Assembly: GCF_003610895.1 (NCBI RefSeq)
Contig: NZ_MCAS01000013.1
Span: forward strand, 1-64,000
Direction: 5' to 3'
Source: Paraburkholderia fungorum
GTDB taxonomy: Bacteria > Pseudomonadota > Gammaproteobacteria > Burkholderiales > Burkholderiaceae
Length of the DNA: 64,000 nucleotides
Made by a program: the position numbers and the translations under genes. Below are positions 1 to 7,921 of the stretch, one piece after another. The notes beneath the pieces are model-generated. The model was given only the letters and a program-made list of their open reading frames with translations, ran no database searches and was not told the DNA's origin. Each line of letters opens with the position of its first letter. Position 1 is the stretch's first letter.

Positions 1-1343
1 GGGCCTGTCATTAATTTCGTGTTCAAGGCATATCATTCTCCCCAGGAGAACCTATGCCTCGCAAACCGAAAGCTACGCCGGCAGAACTGCCGGTGATCCC
101 CGCTGAGCTGCTTGAGAAGTTCGGCAACGGGCCGATGACGGCCGAAGCGATCAACGCCGCGACGTTGTCCTTGAAGAAGGCGCTGATCGAGCGGGCGCTG
201 GGTGGCGAGATGAGCCATCATCTCGGCTACACGTCCGGTGCTGCAAAGCCCGCGGCCGTCACCAATCAGCGCAATGGCACGGGCGCCAAGACAGTCCTGA
301 CCGAGGACGGTCCGATCCGTATCGAGATCCCACGCGATCGCGACGGTAGTTTCGAACCGCTGCTGATTCCCAAGCACGAACGGCGCTTCACGGGTTTCGA
401 TGACAAGATCGTCGCCATGTATGCCCGGGGTATGACCGTGCGTGAGATACAAGGCTTTCTGCTCGAACAGTATGGCACCGACGTCTCGCCTGATTTCATC
501 AGCTCGGTTACCGACGAGGTCATGGCCGAAGTGACGGCCTGGCAGGGCCGCCCGCTTGAGCCGATGTATCCGGTGGTGTTCTTCGACGCATTGCGGGTCA
601 AGATCCGCGAAGACGCCGTGGTGCGCAACAAGGCGATCTACCTTGCGCTGGGCATTCTTCCCGACGGCACACGCGATATCCTCGGCCTGTGGATCGAGAA
701 CACCGAGGGCGCCAAGTTCTGGATGAAGGTGTTCAACGACCTCAGGACGCGCGGCGTCAACGACATCCTGATCGCCGTCACCGATGGTCTGAAGGGTATG
801 CCCGAGGCGCTGGCGGCAGTGTTTCCGGCCACCACGCTGCAGACCTGCATTGTTCACCTGATCCGCAACAGCCTCGATTACGCGAGCTGGAAGGACCGCA
901 GGGGCCTGGCCGCAGCGATCCGCCCGATCTACACCGCGCCCAGCGCGGAAGCGGCGCAGGCGGAACTCGATGCATTTGCTGATGGGCCATGGGGGCAGAA
1001 ATTCCCGCCGGTCAGCGCGGCGTGGCGCAACGCCTGGGATCGCGTAATTCCGTTCTTTGCGTTTCCACCGTCGGTTCGCAAGGTGATATACACGACGAAC
1101 GCCATTGAGAACATCAACTCGCAGTTGCGCAAGATCATCAAAACGCGGGGCCACTTCCCGACCGACGAGGCTGCGACGAAGCTCATCTGGCTTGCATTGC
1201 GTAACATCACTGCCGATTGGGGGCGTGCGGCTCATGACTGGAAGGCCGCCATGAACCAGTTCGCCATACTTTATGAGGACCGATTCGTTCGACCATCCGT
1301 GTAATTCTCAACCCGCCTTGAACACGGAAATTCTGACACCCCC
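1..1343 (+). mobile_element. IS256-family insertion sequence
   Basis: A complete-looking IS of about 1.34 kb. The left terminal inverted repeat is at 1-29 and the right one at 1315-1343; 23 of 29 positions match, with an unbroken inner block of 12 bases (CGTGTTCAAGGC). One transposase gene lies between them. The left end is at the window edge, so neither the left target duplication nor a few possible outer bases can be seen. Intact ends and an uninterrupted gene suggest an active or recent insertion (inference). Confidence 0.88.
54..1304 (+). CDS. IS256-family (mutator-type) transposase
   Basis: 416-aa DDE transposase that would cut and join the ends of the surrounding IS. The likely catalytic triad is D178 (in FFDALRVKI), D244 (in VTDGLKG) and E352 (in TTNAIENINSQLR), with the family C-H pair at C265/H268. 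The TTNAIEN motif and the length are typical of IS256/mutator transposases. The ATG at 54 follows AGGAG and sits 25 bp inside the left inverted repeat. No frameshift or stop is seen. The gene is the only one in the element. Confidence 0.95.
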   Translation: MPRKPKATPAELPVIPAELLEKFGNGPMTAEAINAATLSLKKALIERALGGEMSHHLGYTSGAAKPAAVTNQRNGTGAKTVLTEDGPIRIEIPRDRDGSFEPLLIPKHERRFTGFDDKIVAMYARGMTVREIQGFLLEQYGTDVSPDFISSVTDEVMAEVTAWQGRPLEPMYPVVFFDALRVKIREDAVVRNKAIYLALGILPDGTRDILGLWIENTEGAKFWMKVFNDLRTRGVNDILIAVTDGLKGMPEALAAVFPATTLQTCIVHLIRNSLDYASWKDRRGLAAAIRPIYTAPSAEAAQAELDAFADGPWGQKFPPVSAAWRNAWDRVIPFFAFPPSVRKVIYTTNAIENINSQLRKIIKTRGHFPTDEAATKLIWLALRNITADWGRAAHDWKAAMNQFAILYEDRFVRPSV

Positions 1344-1401
1344 ATTCCAGATGCACCACTACCGTGGCTGCGCGGGGGACCCGCTTATGAGCTGGCGGTG
1401 T

Positions 1402-1482
1402 GAGCCGCTTTCTTTGCTTATCTTTCTTTGCGGCGGCAAAGAAAGTAAGTGCCGCCCCGCACAGGGGCAACACCAATAGACC
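1402..1482. repeat. Paraburkholderia-type intergenic hairpin repeat
   Basis: A conserved-looking intergenic module whose core is an inverted repeat, CTTTCTTTGC at 1422-1431 and GCAAAGAAAG at 1436-1445 around GGCG, followed by a GCCGCCCCGCACAGGGGC stretch. From memory this module recurs many times in Paraburkholderia genomes; only one copy is in the window. It lies between the IS and the end of the LysR gene and could act as a REP-like element or a bidirectional terminator (inference). Confidence 0.55.
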
Positions 1483-1572
1483 ACTAACAAAACAAGGAAA
1501 GGCCAAAGAACAAGCCAGATCAAGCAAAAAACCAAAACCCCAAACAAGCGCCGCGCAGGCAACAAAAAAAAA

Positions 1573-2463
1573 TCACCCCCTCAACCCCTCCCTCAAAAAC
1601 TCAACAAAAGCCCGAATACTGACCGAACTCTGCCGATGCTGCGGATAAACCGCATAAACGGTACTCGCCGAAGGCAAAAACTCATCGAGCACCCTCACGA
1701 GCTGCCCAGCACCAAGCGCACGAGAAACAATAAAATCAGGAAGCCGAACAATCCCAAGCCCAGCGATGGCAGCATCGCGAACCAGCTCCCCATTATTAGC
1801 CCGCAGCGGCCCCCGCACCTCAACCCCCTTCAAAACCCCATCGACAACAAAATCCCAACTCACCGCCCCGCCATGTCCATATAACAGACACGAATGCCGC
1901 GCCAGCTCACCAGGAAGAACCGGCGCCCCACGCCGCCGCACATACCCCGGACTGCAGCACACCACCATCCTGACATCGACCAGCTTCTGCGCGATCAGCG
2001 TGGAATCCGGCAACGTCCCGATCCGGATCGCCATATCGAAGCCCTCGCCCACCACGTCGACGGTGCGATCGCTCAACTCCATATCGAAGCGCACCGCGTC
2101 GTGCTCGCGCAGAAAGCGTGCTACCAAGGGCGACAGATGCATCATGCCGAACGACATCGGCGCGCTGATCCGCAGCAGCCCACGCGGCCCGGCGCGGCGT
2201 AACGACATGGCCTGCTCGGCGTCTTCCACCTCGCCGAGAATGCGCCGCGCGCGCTCATAAAACTCCTGCCCGAGTTCGGTCACGGCCAGCTTGCGCGTAT
2301 TGCGGATCAGCAGTTGCACGCCAAGCGCCTCCTCCAGCGCCATCACGCGCCGGCTGACGAACTGCTTCGAGAGCGCCAGCCGGTTTGCCGCCGCGGTGAA
2401 GTTATGGGCGTCGACCGTGGCGACGAAGATCCGCATGTCATCGAGTTGCATCGAATTGTCCAC
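1573..2463 (-). CDS. LysR-family transcriptional regulator
   Basis: 296 aa. Residues about 5-64 form the LysR winged helix-turn-helix (FTAAANRLALSKQFVSRRV, then LEEALGVQLL and TRKLAVTELG); residues about 90-290 are the periplasmic-binding-like effector domain. It belongs to the DsdC/AaeR-like branch often placed next to pirin genes. It is divergent from the pirin gene with a 123-bp shared intergenic region, so it probably controls pirin and DoxX (inference; effector unknown). The last third of the gene has an unusual C+A-rich non-coding strand that continues past the stop codon. Confidence 0.9.
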   Translation of the reverse strand: MDNSMQLDDMRIFVATVDAHNFTAAANRLALSKQFVSRRVMALEEALGVQLLIRNTRKLAVTELGQEFYERARRILGEVEDAEQAMSLRRAGPRGLLRISAPMSFGMMHLSPLVARFLREHDAVRFDMELSDRTVDVVGEGFDMAIRIGTLPDSTLIAQKLVDVRMVVCCSPGYVRRRGAPVLPGELARHSCLLYGHGGAVSWDFVVDGVLKGVEVRGPLRANNGELVRDAAIAGLGIVRLPDFIVSRALGAGQLVRVLDEFLPSASTVYAVYPQHRQSSVSIRAFVEFLREGLRG

Positions 2464-2586
2464 TTGAACGAGACAGTGTTTCCTATTTCAATCCGATTAT
2501 AGCCATTCTGATTGACCTAAACTGTCATTCATGGATCGCAGCCAAACATCTGGCCGGATCGCACAACACAATCAAGGAGAAATACG

Positions 2587-3312
2587 ATGCTCGATATCAG
2601 ACACGCCAATCAACGCGGCCGCGCGGAGCACGGCTGGCTCAGCTCGCGTCATACGTTTTCCTTCGCGAACTATCACGATCCGAAGCAGAACGGCTTTTCC
2701 GACCTGCTCGTCATCAACGACGATCGTGTCGCACCGGCCCAAGGTTTCGGCAAGCATCCGCACCGCGACATGGAGATCTTTTCGTACGTGCTGGACGGCG
2801 CGCTGGAACATAAGGACACGATGGGCACCGGCTCGGTGATCGTCCCTGGCGACATCCAGTTGATGAGCGCGGGAACCGGCGTCGCGCACAGCGAGTACAA
2901 CCAGTCGAAGAGCGAGCCCGTGCACTTCCTGCAAATCTGGATCGCACCGGCGCAGATGGGCACCGCGCCGCGCTATCAGCAACGTCAGTTTGGCGCGGAC
3001 CAGAAGCGCGGCGTGTTGCGCCTCGTGTTGTCGCCGGACGGTGCGGACGGCTCGCTGGTGCTCCAACAGGATGCGCGGGTCTATGCCGGTCTTTTCGACG
3101 GTAACGAAACTGCCCGCCTCGAATTGGCCAGTAATCGCTATGCTTATATCCACGTGGCGCGCGGCAGCGTCACGGTGAACGGCGTCGAGCTTGGTGAAGG
3201 CGACGGCGTGCGGGTCCGCGACGAAGAAGCCCTGACCTTCACGCAAGGTCACGACGCGGAGGTGTTGGTGTTCGATCTGCGCAATATCGAAGTGTCGGAG
3301 TTGTGGGCCTAA
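2587..3312 (+). CDS. pirin family protein (YhhW-type, putative quercetin dioxygenase)
   Basis: 241 aa, a bicupin of the pirin family. The N-terminal cupin carries the metal ligands H57, H59, H101 and E103 (motifs GKHPHRDMEI and GTGVAHSE). Some homologues, such as E. coli YhhW, have quercetinase activity in vitro; the natural substrate is unclear. The start is set by AAGGAG six bases before the ATG. It is probably co-transcribed with the DoxX gene downstream and regulated by the divergent LysR protein. LysR-pirin-DoxX is a recurring arrangement in Burkholderiaceae (recalled). Confidence 0.93.
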   Translation: MLDIRHANQRGRAEHGWLSSRHTFSFANYHDPKQNGFSDLLVINDDRVAPAQGFGKHPHRDMEIFSYVLDGALEHKDTMGTGSVIVPGDIQLMSAGTGVAHSEYNQSKSEPVHFLQIWIAPAQMGTAPRYQQRQFGADQKRGVLRLVLSPDGADGSLVLQQDARVYAGLFDGNETARLELASNRYAYIHVARGSVTVNGVELGEGDGVRVRDEEALTFTQGHDAEVLVFDLRNIEVSELWA

Positions 3313-3377
3313 GCGGCTCGATTGAGCGGCCCGATCAGGTGGCTTGACTGCCGCCCGGTCCGGCCGGCTTAAGCGTG

Positions 3378-3401
3378 GCTCGCCGCGCGTTCGCGGCGAG
3401 C
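3378..3401 (+). terminator. perfect hairpin between pirin and doxX
   Basis: GCTCGCCGCG at 3378-3387 pairs perfectly with CGCGGCGAGC at 3392-3401 around a CGTT loop. There is no U-tract after it, so it is more likely an attenuator or RNA-processing hairpin between the two genes than a strong terminator (inference). Confidence 0.5.
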
Positions 3402-3431
3402 TGCACCCTTCCTTATCTCTTGAGAAAAATC

Positions 3432-3845
3432 ATGCGCTATACGCTACTTGAAAACCAGAAAGACGCAGTCATTCTCGTCGCCCGCATTTTGTTGATGGTG
3501 CTGTTCGTCATGTTCGGCTGGTCGAAGCTGACCGGCTTTTCCGGCACCGTGGCTTATATGGTCTCGAGCGGCGCGCCGATTCCGGAATTGTCGGCGGTCA
3601 TCGCCGTGGTGATGGAGTTCGTGGTGGGCATTGCGCTCGTGGTGGGCTTCTACACGCGCCCGCTCGCCCTGCTGCTCGCGCTCTATACGCTGGGCACGGC
3701 GATCATCGGCCACCACTACTGGAACATGACGGGCGCCGCGCAGTACGCAAACATGATCAACTTCTACAAGAACATCAGCATCATGGGTGGCTTGTTCCTG
3801 TTGTGTGTCACAGGGGCCGGCAAGTATTCGCTCGACCGGCGCTGA
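3432..3845 (+). CDS. DoxX family membrane protein
   Basis: 137 aa, four predicted membrane helices. The first helix contains the family signature LLMVLFVMFGWSKLTGF; residues 60-85 and 105-130 are also strongly hydrophobic. DoxX/YphA-type proteins are small inner-membrane proteins linked to redox or oxidative-stress functions, but the reaction is not settled. I chose the ATG at 3432 because the protein then begins just before the first helix; an in-frame upstream start at 3375 would add a hydrophilic extension and place the 3378-3401 hairpin inside the gene. Confidence 0.85.
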   Translation: MRYTLLENQKDAVILVARILLMVLFVMFGWSKLTGFSGTVAYMVSSGAPIPELSAVIAVVMEFVVGIALVVGFYTRPLALLLALYTLGTAIIGHHYWNMTGAAQYANMINFYKNISIMGGLFLLCVTGAGKYSLDRR

Positions 3846-3900
3846 GGCAACGCCAGGCGCCGCTCAGACCACGCGGCCGGCGGCCGGCAAGCCCGATAAA

Positions 3901-3930
3901 AAAGCCGCCCGGCATTGCCCGGGCGGCTTT
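3901..3930. terminator. bidirectional rho-independent terminator
   Basis: AAAGCCGCCCGG (3901-3912) and CCGGGCGGCTTT (3919-3930) form a 12-bp stem around a six-base loop, flanked by an A-run on the left and a T-rich stretch on the right. It sits between the convergent DoxX and alkane hydroxylase genes and can serve both. Confidence 0.85.
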
Positions 3931-3952
3931 CTCTTTGCATCGGGCAGTCGCG

Positions 3953-5107
3953 CTAGCCGGCAAACTGCGCCAATACGCGCTCGCGAATGGCCGGCCGGAT
4001 ATTCGACTGCGCCATATTGCCTTGATAGTGCGCGACCACGCGCGGGTTCATCACGCGAAACCATAGCGGCGGCACATACGCCAGCATGATCATCGTTGCA
4101 TAGCCGGAGGGCAATTGCGGCGCGCCGTCGAAATGACGCAGTGCCTGGTAAGAGCGCGTCGGATTCGCATGATGATCGGCGTGACGCTGCAACTGGTACA
4201 GAAACAGATTCGTCACGATGCGATTGCTGTTCCATGAGTGTTGCGGCTGGCAACGCTCATAACGGCCGCTCGCGAGCTGCTTGCGGCCGAGCCCGTAGTG
4301 CTCCAGATAATTCACCACTTCGAGCAAAGAGGCGCCGTACACGGCCTGAATCAGCAGAAACGGAATCACGGTCTTGCCGAACAGCGCGATCATTGCGCCC
4401 CACAGCACCGCCGTCATGGCCCACGCATGCAGAACTTCATTGCGCCATGTCCAGGGCGACTTGCCAAGGCGTTCGAGCCGATGCTTCTCGAGGCGCCACG
4501 CCGATCCGATGCTGCCGAATACCGTGCGCGGCAAGAAACGCCAGAACGACTCGCCGTAACGCGCGCTCGCCGGGTCGGGCGGCGTCGCCACCCGCACATG
4601 ATGCCCACGATTGTGTTCGACGAAGAAATGCCCATAGGCGACAGGCGCCAGTGTGATCTTGGCGAGCCATCGTTCGAAGCCATCGGTCTTGTGACCGAGC
4701 TCGTGCGCGGTATTGATCGACACGCCCGTCGCCGCGCCCAGTGAAAGCGCAAAGCCAAGATAGTCGTACCACGCCAGAGCGTGCGTGCCGACGATCCACA
4801 GCGAGCCTAGGAACGAAATGTATTCAATGAAGGTGGCCAGATAGACCACACGGCGGTAATAACGCTCCCGCTCGAGCCTGGGAACGACGTCTTCGGGCGG
4901 ATTGCTCGGATCGTCGCCGATCAGATAGTCGAGCACAGGAATAATGCCGAACACGAAAATCGGCCCGAACCACCAGAAGATATGCCAGCCGGTCTGCAAC
5001 GCCAGGTTGGCGGCGTGCAACGGCAAGGTGATGGTGAGTGCGCCGAGCAGCCACAAATAGCGCTTGCCGTCGACCCACCGGGCGGGGCTCGCTTGGGGTG
5101 TTGCCAT
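3953..5107 (-). CDS. alkB: alkane 1-monooxygenase (AlkB-type)
   Basis: 384-aa integral-membrane non-haem di-iron hydroxylase that oxidises terminal methyl groups of medium-chain alkanes, using electrons from rubredoxin. All histidine boxes are present: HELGHK (135-140), EHNRGHH (164-170) and LQRHADHH (306-313), plus the AlkB-specific NYLEHYGL (266-273). Six hydrophobic segments are visible. The start at 5107 is set by a strong AAGGAGGGAGA; the frame is open further upstream but without a site like this. No rubredoxin or rubredoxin reductase gene is adjacent, so electron donors must be encoded elsewhere. Substrate range cannot be read from the sequence. Confidence 0.93.
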   Translation of the reverse strand: MATPQASPARWVDGKRYLWLLGALTITLPLHAANLALQTGWHIFWWFGPIFVFGIIPVLDYLIGDDPSNPPEDVVPRLERERYYRRVVYLATFIEYISFLGSLWIVGTHALAWYDYLGFALSLGAATGVSINTAHELGHKTDGFERWLAKITLAPVAYGHFFVEHNRGHHVRVATPPDPASARYGESFWRFLPRTVFGSIGSAWRLEKHRLERLGKSPWTWRNEVLHAWAMTAVLWGAMIALFGKTVIPFLLIQAVYGASLLEVVNYLEHYGLGRKQLASGRYERCQPQHSWNSNRIVTNLFLYQLQRHADHHANPTRSYQALRHFDGAPQLPSGYATMIMLAYVPPLWFRVMNPRVVAHYQGNMAQSNIRPAIRERVLAQFAG

Positions 5108-5200
5108 TGTCTCCCTCCTTGTTTTATGTCGCCTGGTATCGGCAAGCTGTGCGCTTGCCGGCCAGTACGCGTGCCGCCAGGACCGTGGCCGACTCCCAGA

Positions 5201-5230
5201 TTTATATGGCCTGACAGGTGCGATAGCCAA
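5201..5230 (-). promoter_or_regulatory. candidate sigma-70 promoter of alkB
   Basis: Read on the minus strand: -35 TTGGCT (5225-5230), an 18-bp spacer, -10 TATAAA (5201-5206). It lies about 95 bp upstream of the alkB start. The rest of the 359-bp gap between alkB and ahpF (5108-5466) holds only this region and the ahpF terminator; no gene is seen there. Confidence 0.4.
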
Positions 5231-5424
5231 GGAATTGACCCAGGTGGGAGGCTCCAAACAACCCGGGCGTTGAGACGGCATGGAGGATGGGCGTCGAGCG
5301 GGCGAATGAAACGGGCGTTTGCCGATTTGCTGCGGCGCACTTCGGGGCCCCGGCGCCGCGGATCGTCGAAATCCCCGCTCGCGAGACCCGCGTCGGCGCG
5401 GGTCCTGTCTCACCACCAACAAAA

Positions 5425-5446
5425 ACGGCGGCCCGAAGGCCGCCGT
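5425..5446 (-). terminator. rho-independent terminator of ahpF
   Basis: ACGGCGGCC (5425-5433) and GGCCGCCGT (5438-5446) form a 9-bp stem with a four-base loop; read on the minus strand it is followed by TTTTTG. It is 20 bp after the ahpF stop codon. Confidence 0.85.
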
Positions 5447-5466
5447 CCATTACTTACATCAACACA

Positions 5467-7059
5467 TCAAACCGCCGCTTCGGCTTCCGTTTCGCTCACC
5501 ACTTCGTCCGCGTCGCTGCTGCGGATCAGGTGATCGAAGGCTGAGAGCGACGCCTTCGCACCCTCGCCCACCGCAATCACGATCTGCTTGAACGGGACCG
5601 TGGTCACGTCGCCGGCAGCGAACACGCCCGGCACCGACGTCGCGCCGCGTGCATCGACAACGATCTCGCCGTGCTTCGACAGTTCGACCGTGCCCTTCAG
5701 CCACTCGGTGTTCGGCACGAGACCGATCTGCACGAACACGCCTTCGAGTTCGATGCTCTTCGATTCGCCCGAACGCAGGTCCTTGTAAACCAGACCATTG
5801 ACCTTCTTGCCGTCGCCGGTGATTTCCGTGGTCTGTGCCTGCGTCACGATCGTCACGTTGGCGAGGCTGCGCAACTTGCGTTGCAGCACTTCGTCGGCAC
5901 GCAGTTGCGCGCCGAATTCGAACAGCGTCACTTCACGCACAATGCCGGCGAGATCGATGGCTGCTTCGACGCCCGAGTTGCCGCCGCCGATCACCGCAAC
6001 GCGCTTGCCCTTGAACAGCGGACCATCGCAGTGCGGGCAGTACGCCACGCCGTGGTTACGGTACTCGCGCTCGCCCGGCACATTGATCTCACGCCAGCGA
6101 GCGCCCGTTGCCAGAATGATCGTCTTTGCCTTCAGGACCGCGCCGTTCGCCAGACGCACCTCGTTGATGCGCCCGGGTATCAGCGCTTCAGCGCGCTGCA
6201 CGTCCATGATGTCGACTTCGTAGCTCTTCACGTGCTGTTCGAGCGCCGTGGCGAACTGCGGTCCCTCGGTATGCGTCACGGAGACGAAGTTCTCGATCGC
6301 CAGCGTATCGAGCACCTGGCCGCCGAAACGCTCCGCCACGACACCCGTCGCAATACCCTTGCGTGCCGAGTAAATCGCAGCCGCTGCACCCGCAGGACCG
6401 CCGCCGACGATCAGCGTGTCGAACACCGGCTTCTTTTCCAGTTCCTTAGCCGCACGCGCACCGGCATTGGTGTCGAGCTTCGCGAGGATTTCCTTCACGC
6501 CGCTGCGGCCCTGGCCGAACACTTCGCCGTTCATGAACATGGTCGGTACCGCCATGATCTGGCGCGCTTCGACTTCGTTCTGGAACAGCGCGCCGTCGAT
6601 CGCCACGTGGCGGATGCGCGGGTTGAGCAGCGCCATCACGTTCAGCGCCTGGACAACTTCCGGGCAGTTCTGGCATGACAGCGAAAAATACGTTTCGAAT
6701 TGATAGTCGCCGTCGAGATTGCGGATCTGTTCGATCACTGCATCGTCGAGTTTGACCGGATGGCCGCCGACCTGCAAAAGCGCGAGGACGAGCGACGTGA
6801 ATTCATGCCCCATCGGAATGCCGGCGAAACGGATGCCCGTTTCCTTGCCCGGCTCGCCGATCGAAAACGACGGCTTGCGCTCCTCATCGCCACGGCGTTC
6901 GATCACGGTGACGCGTTCCGACAACGTCGCGATATCGGTCAGCAATGCCAGCAGCTCTTGCGATTTCGCGCTGTCGTCGAGCGAGGCGACGATCTCGATA
7001 GGTCTGCTAACCTTCTCGAGGTAGGATTTCAACTGAGTCTTGAGATTGGCGTCCAGCAT
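5467..7059 (-). CDS. ahpF: alkyl hydroperoxide reductase subunit F
   Basis: 530-aa flavoprotein disulfide reductase that passes electrons from NADH to AhpC. The N-terminal tandem thioredoxin-like domain holds C129-x2-C132; the C-terminal thioredoxin-reductase-like part has the FAD motif GGGPAG (219-224), the redox pair CPHC (341-344) and an NAD(P) motif GGGNSG. Cysteine spacing follows E. coli AhpF. The start at 7059 gives the canonical N-terminus [16 protein letters not shown]; an open extension upstream has no family similarity. It lies 150 bp downstream of ahpC on the same strand and ends at a clear terminator. Confidence 0.96.
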   Translation of the reverse strand: MLDANLKTQLKSYLEKVSRPIEIVASLDDSAKSQELLALLTDIATLSERVTVIERRGDEERKPSFSIGEPGKETGIRFAGIPMGHEFTSLVLALLQVGGHPVKLDDAVIEQIRNLDGDYQFETYFSLSCQNCPEVVQALNVMALLNPRIRHVAIDGALFQNEVEARQIMAVPTMFMNGEVFGQGRSGVKEILAKLDTNAGARAAKELEKKPVFDTLIVGGGPAGAAAAIYSARKGIATGVVAERFGGQVLDTLAIENFVSVTHTEGPQFATALEQHVKSYEVDIMDVQRAEALIPGRINEVRLANGAVLKAKTIILATGARWREINVPGEREYRNHGVAYCPHCDGPLFKGKRVAVIGGGNSGVEAAIDLAGIVREVTLFEFGAQLRADEVLQRKLRSLANVTIVTQAQTTEITGDGKKVNGLVYKDLRSGESKSIELEGVFVQIGLVPNTEWLKGTVELSKHGEIVVDARGATSVPGVFAAGDVTTVPFKQIVIAVGEGAKASLSAFDHLIRSSDADEVVSETEAEAAV

Positions 7060-7209
7060 GGCTTTCGATTCCGTGACGAGGGGTGTTGGGTCCCGGCGCC
7101 GCACGCCTGCGGATGGGAGGCGTGCGGCCCGGGGACGTGCGAACCGCGGTAAAACGCGGTCCGCACGGCGATGCACCGTGAGGCGCTTACTGCAACAGGC
7201 TTTTAGACC

Positions 7210-7773
7210 TTAGATCTTGCCGATCAGGTCGAGCGACGGGGTCAGCGTGTCAGCGCCCGGCGTCCACTTGGCGGGGCAAACTTCACCCGGGTGAGCTGCG
7301 ACGTACTGTGCAGCTTGCACCTTGCGCAGCAATTCGCCAGCGTCACGGCCAATGCCGTTGTCGTGAATTTCGGCCAGCTTGATCTCGCCTTCCGGGTTGA
7401 TCACGAACGTGCCGCGCAGTGCCAGACCTTCTTCTTCGATCAGCACGTCGAAGTTACGCGAGATGGCCAGCGTCGGGTCAGCCAGCATCGGGTACTTGAT
7501 CTTCTGGATCGTGTCCGACGTGTCGTGCCATGCCTTGTGCGTGAAGTGCGTATCGGTCGACACGCTGTAGATTTCGACGCCGAGCTTCTTGAATTCGGCG
7601 TAACGATCGGCCAGGTCGCCCAGTTCGGTCGGGCACACGAAGGTGAAGTCAGCCGGGTAGAAAACGAAAACCGACCACTTGCCCTTCAGGCTTTCTTCAG
7701 TGATGGTCTGGAAATCGCCATTGTGAAAAGCCTGCGCCTTGAACGGTTTGACTTGACTGTTGATGATCGGCAT
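7210..7773 (-). CDS. ahpC: alkyl hydroperoxide reductase subunit C (2-Cys peroxiredoxin)
   Basis: 187-aa typical 2-Cys peroxiredoxin that reduces H2O2 and organic peroxides. The peroxidatic cysteine is C47 in FVCPTE and the resolving cysteine is C166 in GEVCPAKW, the same numbering as E. coli AhpC; the GGLG/YF-type features of the AhpC1 class follow. AGAGGA precedes the ATG. AhpF, its reductase, is next on the same strand. An OxyR-like site at 7864-7900 suggests peroxide induction. Confidence 0.97.
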   Translation of the reverse strand: MPIINSQVKPFKAQAFHNGDFQTITEESLKGKWSVFVFYPADFTFVCPTELGDLADRYAEFKKLGVEIYSVSTDTHFTHKAWHDTSDTIQKIKYPMLADPTLAISRNFDVLIEEEGLALRGTFVINPEGEIKLAEIHDNGIGRDAGELLRKVQAAQYVAAHPGEVCPAKWTPGADTLTPSLDLIGKI

Positions 7774-7863
7774 TTACTGAGTCCTCTTTCGGGGTGGTTG
7801 GAAAGTGGAGTCAGTATGTCAGACACCGCTTAATAGGTAAAGTGGTGTGTTTAAATTATTTCA

Positions 7864-7900
7864 ATAGTTTATTACTATTTGACTGGCTACCGGCGACTAT
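7864..7900 (-). promoter_or_regulatory. candidate OxyR-binding site upstream of ahpC
   Basis: The plus strand reads ATAG-N7-CTAT-N7-GCTA-N7-CTAT, so three of the four tetrads of the OxyR consensus (ATAG-N7-CTAT twice, N7 apart) are perfect and at the exact 11-bp period. On the minus strand the proximal ATAG-N7-CTAT is followed by TTGAAA, a possible -35 for ahpC, which fits activation from just upstream of the -35 element. It is 91-127 bp upstream of the ahpC start. Confidence 0.6.
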
Positions 7901-7921
7901 TGCGTCGCACCAATCCCCGGC

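Noticed and set aside
33..1235. 400-codon minus-strand frame opposite the transposase
   Set aside because: Antisense shadow of a GC-rich gene; no family resemblance, and the plus strand is an intact DDE transposase.
7786..7863. Second OxyR dimer site nearer ahpC
   Set aside because: An ATAG is present at about 7833 but no partner tetrads stand at the required spacing.
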